Part shown: piece by piece, positions 1 through 8,265 of the stretch | Layout: each line of letters opens with the position of its first letter | How positions within the stretch are numbered: position 1 is the stretch's first letter | Assembly: GCA_016931875.1 (NCBI GenBank) | Contig: JAFGDX010000404.1 | Coordinates: forward strand, 1 to 26,640 | DNA: 26,640 nucleotides | Source: Prolixibacteraceae bacterium | GTDB taxonomy: Bacteria; Bacteroidota; Bacteroidia; Bacteroidales; Prolixibacteraceae | Direction: 5' to 3' | Made by a program: the position numbers and the translations under genes | The notes under the pieces: model-generated | What the model was told of the DNA's origin: nothing | Seen by the model: only the letters and a program-made list of their open reading frames with translations | Database searches by the model: none

Positions 1-1
1 T

Positions 2-391
2 GATTTAAAACAATCGGTTCAGAACGCTACCTATGAACAAAAAGATCCGCTTCTCATCTATAAATTTGAATCATTCAACCTTTTCAAACAAATGGTGAAC
101 AAGGTGAACAAAGATGTGGTTTCCACACTCATGAAAGGGCAGATTCCGATTCAAAGCCCCGACCAGGTGAGGGAAGCTGAAGCCAGAAGACGGACCGATA
201 TGAGCCGATACAAAACACAGAAATCCGATCTTCCGAATGTAAATAACCCGATGGAAGGTGCCAACACACAAACACAGGAAAAAGAAAAACCGCAACCGGT
301 AAAAGTGGAAAAAAGGGTGGGAAGAAATGATCCGTGCCCGTGTGGAAGTGGAAAAAAATACAAACATTGCCACGGGCGGGGAGTTGTTTAA
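2..391 (+). CDS. secA: Preprotein translocase ATPase SecA, C-terminal part (5' end outside window)
   Basis: The reading frame is open from base 2, so only the last 129 codons are present. SecA is the cytoplasmic ATPase that drives unfolded precursor proteins through the SecYEG channel. The first residues ([17 protein letters not shown] and on to [12 protein letters not shown]) match the end of the helical scaffold region of Bacteroidota SecA proteins. A charged, poorly conserved linker follows. The protein ends in a SEC-C zinc motif of the form [14 protein letters not shown], which in SecA binds zinc and contacts SecB or ribosomes. The stop codon is at 389-391. lgt starts 24 bases downstream on the same strand with no terminator between them, so co-transcription is possible. 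Identification is secure from the tail alone, but nothing can be said about the ATPase motifs. Confidence 0.96.
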   Translation, partial: DLKQSVQNATYEQKDPLLIYKFESFNLFKQMVNKVNKDVVSTLMKGQIPIQSPDQVREAEARRRTDMSRYKTQKSDLPNVNNPMEGANTQTQEKEKPQPVKVEKRVGRNDPCPCGSGKKYKHCHGRGVV

Positions 392-415
392 CACATTGAA
401 ACCAAATTTTAAAAC

Positions 416-1231
416 ATGATTCATATTTTAAGTTTTATCCACTGGAATCCAAACCCCGAAATTTTTCACCTCGGCGGTCTCTCGGTAAGATGGTACGGTT
501 TATTGTTTGCTTCGGGACTGCTTATTGGCTATTGTATTGGTGAATGGATGTTAAAGTCGGAAAATGTAAAGCAAAAGTGGATTGAAAGCCTGTTTTTTTA
601 TATCATTATTGCAACCATTGTTGGCGCACGTTTGGGGCACGTATTTTTTTACGGATGGGAATATTATTCGCAACACCCGGAAGAAATTATCAAAGTGTGG
701 CACGGAGGTTTGGCCAGCCACGGTGGTGCCTTCGGAATTATTATTGCCCTGTGGATACATTCGCGAACTATCACAAAACGAACTGTTCTCTGGACACTCG
801 ACCGGATTGTTGTTCCTACAGCGCTTGTTGGAGCATTTATCCGAACCGGAAACTTGATGAATTCGGAAATCTACGGTGTGGAAACCAGCTTGCCTTGGGG
901 CTTTATTTTTGAACGTAACGGCGAAGTAGTGGCCAAACATCCAACGCAAATTTATGAAGCGCTGGCATACATACTTTCGTTTTTTATTTTAATGTATTTG
1001 TATAAAAAGACCAGTTCAAAAAACCGCCCAGGACTGCTGCTTGGCGCCTTTTTTGTTTTGATTTTTACCGCCCGTTTTTTAATTGAATTTATCAAAGAAG
1101 ACCAGGAGGCATTTGAAGCTGCAATGGCTTTAAATATGGGCCAGTGGTTAAGTGTTCCTTTTGTTTTGGCCGGGATATTTTTGATGATACGGGCAATTCA
1201 ACTTCCTGAAAAAGTTTTTAAAAACAGTTAA
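416..1231 (+). CDS. lgt: Prolipoprotein diacylglyceryl transferase Lgt
   Basis: Lgt transfers a diacylglyceryl group from phosphatidylglycerol to the lipobox cysteine of prolipoproteins, the first step of lipoprotein maturation in the inner membrane. The 271-residue length is normal for the family. Visible signatures are VRWYG near residue 25, HGGLASHGG near 97-105, the Lgt signature region GAFIRTGNLMNSEIYG near 140-155 with its conserved Arg and Asn, and HPTQIYEAL near 177. Seven or so hydrophobic segments cover the chain. The ATG at 416 fits the family N-terminus (membrane segment after about 20 residues). The gene follows secA by 24 bases and ends just before a terminator. Its product would be needed to lipidate the BtuG-like protein and the OB-fold lipoprotein in this window. 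Confidence 0.97.
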   Translation: MIHILSFIHWNPNPEIFHLGGLSVRWYGLLFASGLLIGYCIGEWMLKSENVKQKWIESLFFYIIIATIVGARLGHVFFYGWEYYSQHPEEIIKVWHGGLASHGGAFGIIIALWIHSRTITKRTVLWTLDRIVVPTALVGAFIRTGNLMNSEIYGVETSLPWGFIFERNGEVVAKHPTQIYEALAYILSFFILMYLYKKTSSKNRPGLLLGAFFVLIFTARFLIEFIKEDQEAFEAAMALNMGQWLSVPFVLAGIFLMIRAIQLPEKVFKNS

Positions 1232-1252
1232 ACCAAGTCTCATACATTATAG

Positions 1253-1281
1253 AAAAAGCCAGGGAAAGTCCTGGCTTTTTT
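1253..1281. terminator. Two-way intrinsic terminator between lgt and the TonB receptor
   Basis: An 11-base stem (AAAAAGCCAGG at 1253-1263 with CCTGGCTTTTT at 1270-1280) encloses a 6-base loop. It has a T run on the plus side and an A run on the minus side, so it can end both lgt (+) and the convergent receptor gene (-). Confidence 0.9.
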
Positions 1282-1283
1282 GT

Positions 1284-3614
1284 TTAATTGAATATTTTTA
1301 TTCCAAAAAACAAACTTCTCGGTTTGGCGGGCCCGTAAATGTATCCGCTGTCACGGTTTTTCCCACTGTCAAAATCATCCTGATACTGATTAAACAAATT
1401 ACCGGCACCTGCAAATAGTTCAATGGAAGAATCGAGCCTGACACTGCTGAAGGTGTATGATAATTTCAGGTTGTTTTCAATAAAGGCAGGCGATTCGAAT
1501 AAAATGTCCTGTTCGGGAGTACCGCTATCGCCGGCCAACCCATAATGCGGAACCAGCATGGCACCGGTATAAATTCCCGCCAGCGAAGCCTTGAATTTAG
1601 CGCCGGGGCTCCAGGTAAACGTGTAATATCCGTAGGTTTCCGGAGTCCGCAAATAATCTCTTGTTCCGGGCAGTTCTTCCGACCATGCCACAAAATCTTC
1701 GTACTGGCTTTTTTGCAGCGTTACACCGGCTTCCACCTGAACTTTCCTGTTATAGTTCGCTCGCAGCTCCAAAGTAAACCCTCTAACATTGCTCTGTCCG
1801 CCATTTCGTTTTTCCATAATCGAATTTCCGTCTTCCGTTGTGCCAATTTCTTCCAAAATAAAAGCATCGTTCAAACTTGTATAAAAACCTTCCAATGTAA
1901 AACCGTAAATGTGTTTTTCGGTGGGTTTATCCCAGTTCAGCGAAGCGCTCCAGCTTTGCGATTTTTCCTCCTTTAAATCATCCGGAAGCTGAATGGTTTG
2001 GATACCCCCGCCGGCAAAAGCAATGTGCATATCGGCATCAAAAGCCTGTGGCGCCCGGAAACCGGTTGACCACGATAATCGTAATTGGGCGTCAGTAGTG
2101 GGTTTATATAAAAATGAGACCCTGGGATTGAATATCAGATTTTCTACAAAATTATGTTTATCGGCCCGAACACCGGTGAGCAAGGTTGCTTTGGGAGTAA
2201 ATGACCAGTCGCTTTGTAAAAAAACGCCTAAATTCCGGGTATTTTGATCTATCAAATAGTTATAGGTTTTTATTTCATCCCAAACGTCATCAATTTTGTA
2301 TTCGGCGCCAAAAGTGATATTATTCGAGCCTTTAATAAAATTATGTACCATATGATTTATTTGTGCACCAAATTGAATGGTATGATTTTTTGAATTTCCA
2401 TACGGCGGATTGTTATTGTAATCCATCAACTCCTGACCGCCGTCGGGGGCAATTCCTGTAAAGTGTTTGCGGCGGGTGTATTGCCCGGCTGTGTAGAGCG
2501 AAAAGCTGGTTTGGTTGTTATTGCTGGTAAAATCGTAGTTAATTCCTCCCATTAAAACATTGTGTGTTCTTTCTTCCGACTGTTTGGCAAGATAGGCGGC
2601 TTTGTCAATCATTTCTCCACCGTAACGGTATTCATACATACTTGAAAAATTTGCTTCCAGTTTTTGATTTTCATCCAGGTTAAAAAACGAATTTAATCCG
2701 AAAGAGTTATTTTCAAGCAAAGGCATTTCCGAGAAATTATCACCGTTGTGATCGTACAAATCCCTTTCGCGGTAGGAAGTGTAGAGTGCAAATCCGGCAT
2801 TCCTTTTTTGCGACAGCGCCGTTAATGTTCCATGAACAGACAGGTCTTTTGAATCGTCGCCCACAACCGATGCATTGGAGGTAACCTCGTATGAATTCCG
2901 TTGAGGCATTCGCGTAATAATATTTACCGTTCCGCCAATGGCACTCGAACCGTAAAGCGCCGAGCCGCCTCCACGAACCACTTCAATCCGTTCCACCATT
3001 TCAGAAGGCATTTGTTCCAGCCCGTATAAACCGGTTAAAGGGCTAAAAACCGCGCGGCTGTTTATCAGAATCTGACTGTAAGCCCCGCCCAGTCCGTTCA
3101 TTCGCAACTGCGAATAATTACAGGTCTGGCAATCGGTTTCCATTCGTAATCCGGGCTGAAAATTTAATGACTCCGAAACGGTCTGGGCAGCAATATTTTC
3201 AATCGCCTTTGCATCCAATACATTCACGATAACCGCATTGTCAGTTTGTCGTTTGAATGTTTTTGTTCCGGTAATTACCACCTCGTCTACTCTGATAAAT
3301 TCTTCTTCCAGTTCAAATTTTACTTCAACGGTTTCGTCGGGTTTTAATTCCACTTCCTTTTTTACTGTTTTGTAGCCCACCATTTTAGCAACTAAGGTAT
3401 ATTTTCCAACCGGAAGATCCACCATCATGTAATGGCCTGTAACATCGGTAGTTGTTCCGTAATTTGTTCCTTCCAGGTAAATATTTACAAACGGAAGGTG
3501 TTCTCCTGCCGAAACCACATGGCCGGTTAATACAGCATCGCTGTGTTCTTGTGCATTCATTTTCAAAACACTTAAGAAAATGGCCAGTAGCAGGAAGATT
3601 GGATTTGTTTTCAT
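1284..3614 (-). CDS. TonB-dependent outer-membrane receptor with carboxypeptidase-like N-terminal domain
   Basis: A 776-residue outer-membrane receptor for energy-dependent uptake of a scarce ligand. The signal peptide ends near residue 22 (LKMNAQ). A CarboxypepD_reg-like beta sandwich (about 28-105) comes first, then a TonB-box-like EVVITGTKT (111-119), the plug domain (about 125-240, with VERIEVVRGGGSALYGSSAIGG) and a long beta-barrel ending in a terminal aromatic strand (SLFFGIKIFN). The plug carries a CQTC pair (C162, C165) before the RMNGLGGAYSQILINSR stretch, a pattern I associate with haem/iron or cobalamin receptors of Bacteroidota; the sequence does not settle which. The gene is divergent from the B12 riboswitch operon and has no riboswitch on its own strand, so it may be independently controlled. 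The substrate is unknown. Confidence 0.88.
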   Translation of the reverse strand: MKTNPIFLLLAIFLSVLKMNAQEHSDAVLTGHVVSAGEHLPFVNIYLEGTNYGTTTDVTGHYMMVDLPVGKYTLVAKMVGYKTVKKEVELKPDETVEVKFELEEEFIRVDEVVITGTKTFKRQTDNAVIVNVLDAKAIENIAAQTVSESLNFQPGLRMETDCQTCNYSQLRMNGLGGAYSQILINSRAVFSPLTGLYGLEQMPSEMVERIEVVRGGGSALYGSSAIGGTVNIITRMPQRNSYEVTSNASVVGDDSKDLSVHGTLTALSQKRNAGFALYTSYRERDLYDHNGDNFSEMPLLENNSFGLNSFFNLDENQKLEANFSSMYEYRYGGEMIDKAAYLAKQSEERTHNVLMGGINYDFTSNNNQTSFSLYTAGQYTRRKHFTGIAPDGGQELMDYNNNPPYGNSKNHTIQFGAQINHMVHNFIKGSNNITFGAEYKIDDVWDEIKTYNYLIDQNTRNLGVFLQSDWSFTPKATLLTGVRADKHNFVENLIFNPRVSFLYKPTTDAQLRLSWSTGFRAPQAFDADMHIAFAGGGIQTIQLPDDLKEEKSQSWSASLNWDKPTEKHIYGFTLEGFYTSLNDAFILEEIGTTEDGNSIMEKRNGGQSNVRGFTLELRANYNRKVQVEAGVTLQKSQYEDFVAWSEELPGTRDYLRTPETYGYYTFTWSPGAKFKASLAGIYTGAMLVPHYGLAGDSGTPEQDILFESPAFIENNLKLSYTFSSVRLDSSIELFAGAGNLFNQYQDDFDSGKNRDSGYIYGPAKPRSLFFGIKIFN

Positions 3615-3696
3615 AGCATTTATAATTTCATTTTTGAAGATGTATAATGAAATGCAATATATGTTATTATTTAGAATAATTCTTAATAAATAACGT

Positions 3697-3715
3697 CAAA
3701 GTATTATTAACTTTG
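3697..3715. promoter_or_regulatory. Inverted repeat CAAAGT-N7-ACTTTG overlapping the riboswitch promoter
   Basis: The arms CAAAGT (3697-3702) and ACTTTG (3710-3715) are exact reverse complements. The right arm forms part of TAACTTTG (3708-3715), a perfect match to the Bacteroidota -7 box TAnnTTTG. Transcription would start near 3722, exactly where the cobalamin riboswitch begins. On the minus strand the left arm gives ATACTTTG, a weaker -7-like box facing the TonB receptor at 3614. The symmetry could be a shared divergent promoter or a protein operator; which one is inference. Confidence 0.6.
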
Positions 3716-3722
3716 CAACAGC

Positions 3723-3907
3723 AAAATGGTTCAATTTTGAAGTAAAAAGGGAATCCGGTGTAAAACCGGAGCTGTACCCGCAGCTGTAAGCTCGTAAATT
3801 TTCTGCATGGCCACTGTTTAAACTCAAAAAGAAACGGGAAGGAGCAGGAAAAAGAGCAAGCCAGAAGACCTGCCATTTTCAAAAAAAATGCTTTCGGGAA
3901 TAAAAGC
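3723..3907 (+). promoter_or_regulatory. Cobalamin (B12) riboswitch 1
   Basis: This RNA element binds adenosyl- or other cobalamins and shuts down the downstream genes. P1 pairs AAAATGG (3723-3729) with CCATTTT (3873-3879). The conserved core is present: GGGAATCCGGTG near 3749, the ACCGGAGCTGTACCCGCAGC block near 3765-3784, and the B12 box GCCAGAAGACCTGCC at 3860-3874. A P13 hairpin GCTTT/AAAGC (3890-3894 with 3903-3907) follows; its loop CGGG (3895-3898) is complementary to CCCG in L5 (3777-3780), the kissing loop typical of the class. A downstream TTCCCC/GGGGAA hairpin covers the start codon at 3962. It controls the surface protein, btuB and btuG genes. Confidence 0.95.
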
Positions 3908-3932
3908 GACGGTTTAATACCTGAAGTTTTAT

Positions 3933-3962
3933 TTCCCCATGTTAAAAAAATACAAAGGGGAA
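3933..3962 (+). promoter_or_regulatory. Start-codon-masking hairpin of riboswitch 1
   Basis: TTCCCC (3933-3938) pairs with GGGGAA (3957-3962). The last base is the A of the ATG, and the GGGG is the only purine-rich patch at a ribosome-binding distance. This would hide the start of the first gene, so it looks like a translational expression platform. The folding is read by eye, not computed. Confidence 0.6.
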
Positions 3963-6307
3963 TGAAAAAATTAAATTTATTTCTTGCAATCCTGGGAATA
4001 GGGGGGCTTGTAAATGCGCAAAATGTTGTCAACCGTGTTTGGGAATATAAACCAGCACCCGGGCAACACATTAACATTGAATCAGTTGGAACTCCGCAGG
4101 CGGCCCAAAACATGCCAAAAGAAATGGCAAATATTGTTTCGCTCGGAAGTTTTGGGGGCTACATTATTTTGGGTTTTGAATATGCCTGTGTGAACGATGC
4201 TGAAAATCCGTACGGAATTGATTTTACCATTTTCGGAAATGCATTCTCCGGTTCGGCGGAGCCCGGTGTAGTTTGGGTTATGAAAGATAAAAACCAAAAC
4301 GGGCTGCCCGATGATACCTGGTATGAAATAAAAGGCAGCCAGCATTTCCATTCCGGATCCGTTGAGAACTACCAGGTTACCTACTTCAAAACCGAAACAC
4401 GCGATGTGTATTGGAAAGACAACAGGGAAAATACGGGAACCATTAAGGCAAACAGCTACAATACCCAGGAATATTATCCGGCAGCTGTAAATTTTCCCGA
4501 CTATCCGCAGGATTCTGTTGTTTTTGAAGGAACATTGCTTGCTCCGGCAATCGACAGTTCCAATCCCGCTCAACTTGTTACTGAACCTTTTGATTTTGGT
4601 TATGCCGATGTTCGTGCAGTAAAACAGGGCGTTGATTTAAGTATCCCCGATAATCCGTATTCAGATGAAGTGGAAGGGGCCGGTGGAAATCCGGTTGATA
4701 TTTCGTGGGCGGTTGACTCAGAAGGAAATTATGTGGATTTGGATGCGGTTCATTTTATAAAAGTTGCCACTGCAAACCTGGCAAGTATTGGATGGCTGGG
4801 TGAAATTTCAACCGATGTGGCATATGTTGCCGATGTTGAAAAAAATAAGGAAATAACTGGTGAAAATGAATTGCTGGTGGTATATCACCACAAATCCAAA
4901 ATAATTGCCGGTGAAACTTTGCAACTCGAAGCAAAATATTTTTTAAACGGACGACCACTGGAATCAACATTTACGTTTGTTTCGCAAAATACAAATGTTG
5001 CATCCGTTAATTCGGCAGGGGAAATTACCACAAAAAACAACGGGGAAACCGAAATCTCCGTTTCGTCAAACGGAAAAACAAAAACCACCTTGCTGACGGT
5101 GGTTACCCCAGATTCCATCGAAGTTCTTTCCGATTTTTCATCGGTTTATCCGGGCGATTCTGTTTTGCTGGAAGCCAATGTTTTCGACAATAACGGTGAT
5201 AAACTGTTTGTAGAAATTCAGTACAGTATCGAAAATCAGAGTTTAGGAAAAATTATTGAAGCCGGAGGAAAAAGTTATTTTGTCGCTTCCGAAAGCGGCG
5301 AAACTTCGGTGACTTTTCGTGTAGATGGATTTACAGAAAAAACAGTTCGTTTTAAAATTGGATCGCAAAGCGATTTGGTTGGCATTTACTTTTCGGTAAA
5401 AACGGAAAACGAAAACTTGTTTCCATTGCAAAAAATAAAAGTCGGGACAACTGATTTTAGCAATTTTGTAGAAAACAGAACCAACAACTATTCCGGAGAA
5501 GAACATCATTCGCTGGCACATGCTGTAGTTGCCGGTTTGCAAAAAGCCGGCCTGGGTTTTTCGCTGCGCGACGATGAAAACTCAGGGGGCGAGTTATATT
5601 TGTATTCGGTTGAAAAAGAAGGGGAATTTGTTTACGGCTGGGGTGGAAAAACTTCGCCCGAAGCATTTGCAAAAGCCTGGGTTGTTTGTAAAAACAGCAC
5701 ACACTATTTCAATAATTTTGATGAAATTGCCATTGCCCAAGAAGACACAATTGTGTTGTATCATGTTTCGGATATTGTTCATCCGTGGATTTTTACGCGG
5801 ATGGTTTCAAATAAAGATTCGGCTGTTGTAAACGACGAAATTGAAATCACCCTGGAGCAAACAACTTGTTCACAGGTGGGCGGAATAATTGCCGAAACTG
5901 ATTTTATTCCAATACAGAACCATGAAATTACTGCCGGTGAAGCAAGCTATTTTTCTGATGAAAACGGAAAGGCTGCAATTTTAGTAACATCAGCGCCACC
6001 GCTTCTTGTTAGCTCGGGAAACGATGCCGTTTTAATTTCAAACAAAATAGTTACTTCCAGTATTGATTTTGCTGAATCGGATATTCAAATCTATCCTAAT
6101 CCGGCTGAAAAAGAGTTAATTGTAAACGGACCCGATTTGGTGGGAACACAAATGTATATCTATGATTTGAATGGTAAAAACATATGGTCAGAATCGGTTT
6201 TTACTTCTAATAAAACAGTTGATGTTCAGTTTTTTACTCCCGGAATTTATGTGTTGAAAATTGTTGGTAAATCCGCTGGTAAAACTGTTAAATTCATAAA
6301 AAAGTAA
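3962..6307 (+). CDS. T9SS-exported multidomain surface protein of the B12 locus
   Basis: A 781-residue secreted protein, first gene behind riboswitch 1. A signal peptide (about 1-20, ending VNAQ) precedes an N-terminal domain (21-290) found in Bacteroidota cell-surface proteins, with an acidic calcium-type loop DKNQNGLPDD (109-118). Next are a Big_2-like Ig domain (about 300-382) and a second beta domain (383-468). A segment at about 472-603 has the order expected of the DUF4430/transcobalamin C-terminal fold: HSLAHAVVAGLQKAG, a glycine-rich strand, an AWVV strand and EIAIAQEDTIVLYHV. The protein ends in a T9SS type A sorting domain (705-781, starting IQIYPNPAEKEL). Riboswitch control and translational coupling to btuB (TAATG, one-base overlap) argue for a role in capturing cobalamin on the cell surface. 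Ligand binding is inference. Confidence 0.85.
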   Translation: MKKLNLFLAILGIGGLVNAQNVVNRVWEYKPAPGQHINIESVGTPQAAQNMPKEMANIVSLGSFGGYIILGFEYACVNDAENPYGIDFTIFGNAFSGSAEPGVVWVMKDKNQNGLPDDTWYEIKGSQHFHSGSVENYQVTYFKTETRDVYWKDNRENTGTIKANSYNTQEYYPAAVNFPDYPQDSVVFEGTLLAPAIDSSNPAQLVTEPFDFGYADVRAVKQGVDLSIPDNPYSDEVEGAGGNPVDISWAVDSEGNYVDLDAVHFIKVATANLASIGWLGEISTDVAYVADVEKNKEITGENELLVVYHHKSKIIAGETLQLEAKYFLNGRPLESTFTFVSQNTNVASVNSAGEITTKNNGETEISVSSNGKTKTTLLTVVTPDSIEVLSDFSSVYPGDSVLLEANVFDNNGDKLFVEIQYSIENQSLGKIIEAGGKSYFVASESGETSVTFRVDGFTEKTVRFKIGSQSDLVGIYFSVKTENENLFPLQKIKVGTTDFSNFVENRTNNYSGEEHHSLAHAVVAGLQKAGLGFSLRDDENSGGELYLYSVEKEGEFVYGWGGKTSPEAFAKAWVVCKNSTHYFNNFDEIAIAQEDTIVLYHVSDIVHPWIFTRMVSNKDSAVVNDEIEITLEQTTCSQVGGIIAETDFIPIQNHEITAGEASYFSDENGKAAILVTSAPPLLVSSGNDAVLISNKIVTSSIDFAESDIQIYPNPAEKELIVNGPDLVGTQMYIYDLNGKNIWSESVFTSNKTVDVQFFTPGIYVLKIVGKSAGKTVKFIKK

Positions 6308-8265
6308 TGAAAGCTACATTTTTGATATGGATGCTTTTGTTGCTGTGTTTTACAATTGTAAAGGCGCAGAATCTGACCGATACCATTCAAATTGAAGAGG
6401 TAAAAGTTCTTGCCAAACGAAAAGTTGAGGAGGCCGGTTTAAAACTTACACGCCCTGATTCGATGGCACGAGTAACTACTTTAACCACCTCTCTTTCTGA
6501 ATTAATTTCGGAATATACGTCTGTTTTTATTAAATCATCCGGGCGCGGTTCAGCGGCAACTGCAAGTTTCAGAGGAACTGCGGCAACGCACACACAGGTT
6601 TTATGGAACGGAATGAACCTGAATTCACCCATGAACGGAACTGCCGACTTATCGCTTCTTCCGGTATTTTTTACCGACGATGTGTACCTGCTGCACGGCG
6701 GAAGTTCAATGGCCGAAGGCAGCGGAGCACTGGGCGGCAGCATTCATTTAAACAATCAAATCAACTGGACTACCAATTGCGAACTGGCTGCTTTGGTTGA
6801 AACCAGCTCTTTTCAAACAAAAAAAACTTTTTTTAAAGCATTGCTGGGTAACGACCGGTTAAAATCGAACACCCGCCTGTTTTATGAAAGTTCTGAAAAT
6901 AATTTTCCGTTTTACAACTATGGAATAATTCCTCAGCGAACCGACACATTAAAAAATGCAGCTTATTGGAAAACCGGACTTTTACAGGAATTTTATTACC
7001 GTACATTCAGCAACAAAATTATGTCGCTCCGGTTTTGGATTCAGAAAAGCGACCGGAATTTGCCCCAGCTAATGTCATACGAGGGAAGTCCGCGCAAAGA
7101 ATTTCAAAAAGATAATCAGCTGCGCATTCAGTATGATTTTAAGAAATACACCGATAATTTTAACTACCACTTTTTTACAGGGTTGAATTCAACCACGCTG
7201 AATTATTACCGCGCTACCCCTGAGTTCGATTTTGTAAACGAGGATTCAAAAAGCAGGGAGAACAGCTTTCAGAATCATTTCAGGATTTTTAGGAAATTCA
7301 ATGAAAAAACATATGCTACGGCAAGTATTGATATCAATTATCACCAGGTACAAATTCGCAACAGAAAAAACGGCGAAGGCTACAACAAAGAACGGCTGGA
7401 AACCAGTCTTCTGGTAAACTGGCACATGAAACCCTCCGATCGTTTTGCGGCTTTTGTGTTGATGCGTTCAGAAAATTACGACAACCATGTTGTTCCGTTT
7501 ATTCCCGCAGCTGGTTTTGAATGGCAGGTAACCCAAAAATTTCCGCTGCTGTTCAAACTAAATATGGCTCGGAACTATCATAAACCTACATTAAATGATT
7601 TGTACTGGCTGCCGGGAGGAAATCCTGAACTTTTGGCTGAAGATGGTTATACCGGCGATGTATCCATGTTGTACCAGATGAAAAACAGCCGGTTTGCTTT
7701 TGACAATGAAATTACGTGTTTTGTTTCGTTTATCGACAACTGGATTGTTTGGCAGCCGGCGCAAAACGGAGCCTACTACTGGGAAGCAAACAACATAAAA
7801 GAAGTACTTTCGAGGGGCGCTGAATACCGGTTTTCGGTAAGCCGCAACTGGCCAAATTTCGAAGGCAAATCGGGGGGTACCTATTCATACACCCACACCA
7901 CCAATCAAAATGCGGTTCGGTCGGTTGACAATTCGCGTGGCAAGCAACTCATTTACATTCCAAAACACAAGGGAAACTTTTTTGTGGCCGCACGGGTAAA
8001 AAACTTTACATTGAAATATGATCTTGAATACGTTGGAAAAAGATACACCAGTTCAAGCAACGAAGAGTCGCAATTTGAACGGGTGTTAAATCCGTATTGG
8101 CTGAGCAAGATATCGCTGGATAAAATTCTGGAAATAAAAGATTTCCGTCTGAACATGAAATTTACCGTCGAAAATCTGTTTAACGAAGATTACCAAAGTA
8201 TTTTATGGCGCCCGGTGCCGGGCCGGTTTTATTCATTCGCAATGGGGCTGAACTACAGAAAATGA
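6307..8265 (+). CDS. btuB: BtuB-type TonB-dependent cobalamin receptor
   Basis: A 652-residue outer-membrane receptor. The signal peptide ends near KAQ (residue 21), a TonB-box-like IQIEEVKVLAK follows, and the plug (about 45-150) contains GRGSAATASFRGT, QVLWNGMNLNSP and GSSMAEGSGALGGSI. The barrel ends with SILWRPVPGRFYSFAMG and a terminal NYRK, a C-terminus typical of BtuB receptors. Length is normal for BtuB (about 600-680). The start overlaps the stop of the upstream surface-protein gene by one base (TAATG), and its stop overlaps the start of the next gene (ATGA), so the three genes are very likely translated in concert. Control by riboswitch 1 and the BtuG-like partner support cobalamin as substrate. 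Confidence 0.92.
   Translation: MKATFLIWMLLLLCFTIVKAQNLTDTIQIEEVKVLAKRKVEEAGLKLTRPDSMARVTTLTTSLSELISEYTSVFIKSSGRGSAATASFRGTAATHTQVLWNGMNLNSPMNGTADLSLLPVFFTDDVYLLHGGSSMAEGSGALGGSIHLNNQINWTTNCELAALVETSSFQTKKTFFKALLGNDRLKSNTRLFYESSENNFPFYNYGIIPQRTDTLKNAAYWKTGLLQEFYYRTFSNKIMSLRFWIQKSDRNLPQLMSYEGSPRKEFQKDNQLRIQYDFKKYTDNFNYHFFTGLNSTTLNYYRATPEFDFVNEDSKSRENSFQNHFRIFRKFNEKTYATASIDINYHQVQIRNRKNGEGYNKERLETSLLVNWHMKPSDRFAAFVLMRSENYDNHVVPFIPAAGFEWQVTQKFPLLFKLNMARNYHKPTLNDLYWLPGGNPELLAEDGYTGDVSMLYQMKNSRFAFDNEITCFVSFIDNWIVWQPAQNGAYYWEANNIKEVLSRGAEYRFSVSRNWPNFEGKSGGTYSYTHTTNQNAVRSVDNSRGKQLIYIPKHKGNFFVAARVKNFTLKYDLEYVGKRYTSSSNEESQFERVLNPYWLSKISLDKILEIKDFRLNMKFTVENLFNEDYQSILWRPVPGRFYSFAMGLNYRK

Noticed and set aside
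551..949. 132-codon minus-strand frame inside lgt
   Set aside because: It lies wholly antisense to a confident gene with Lgt signatures, shows no family motif and has a shadow-like composition.
1545..1976. 143-codon plus-strand frame inside the minus-strand TonB receptor
   Set aside because: Antisense to the conserved barrel region; no recognisable domain.
3667..4113. 148-codon minus-strand frame across riboswitch 1
   Set aside because: It is antisense to a highly conserved RNA element and the signal peptide of the surface protein; the riboswitch explains the sequence conservation.
8205..8261. Upstream in-frame start for the BtuG-like gene
   Set aside because: It would place 19 residues before the lipoprotein signal peptide and lies within btuB; the ATGA overlap at 8262 is the typical coupled start.
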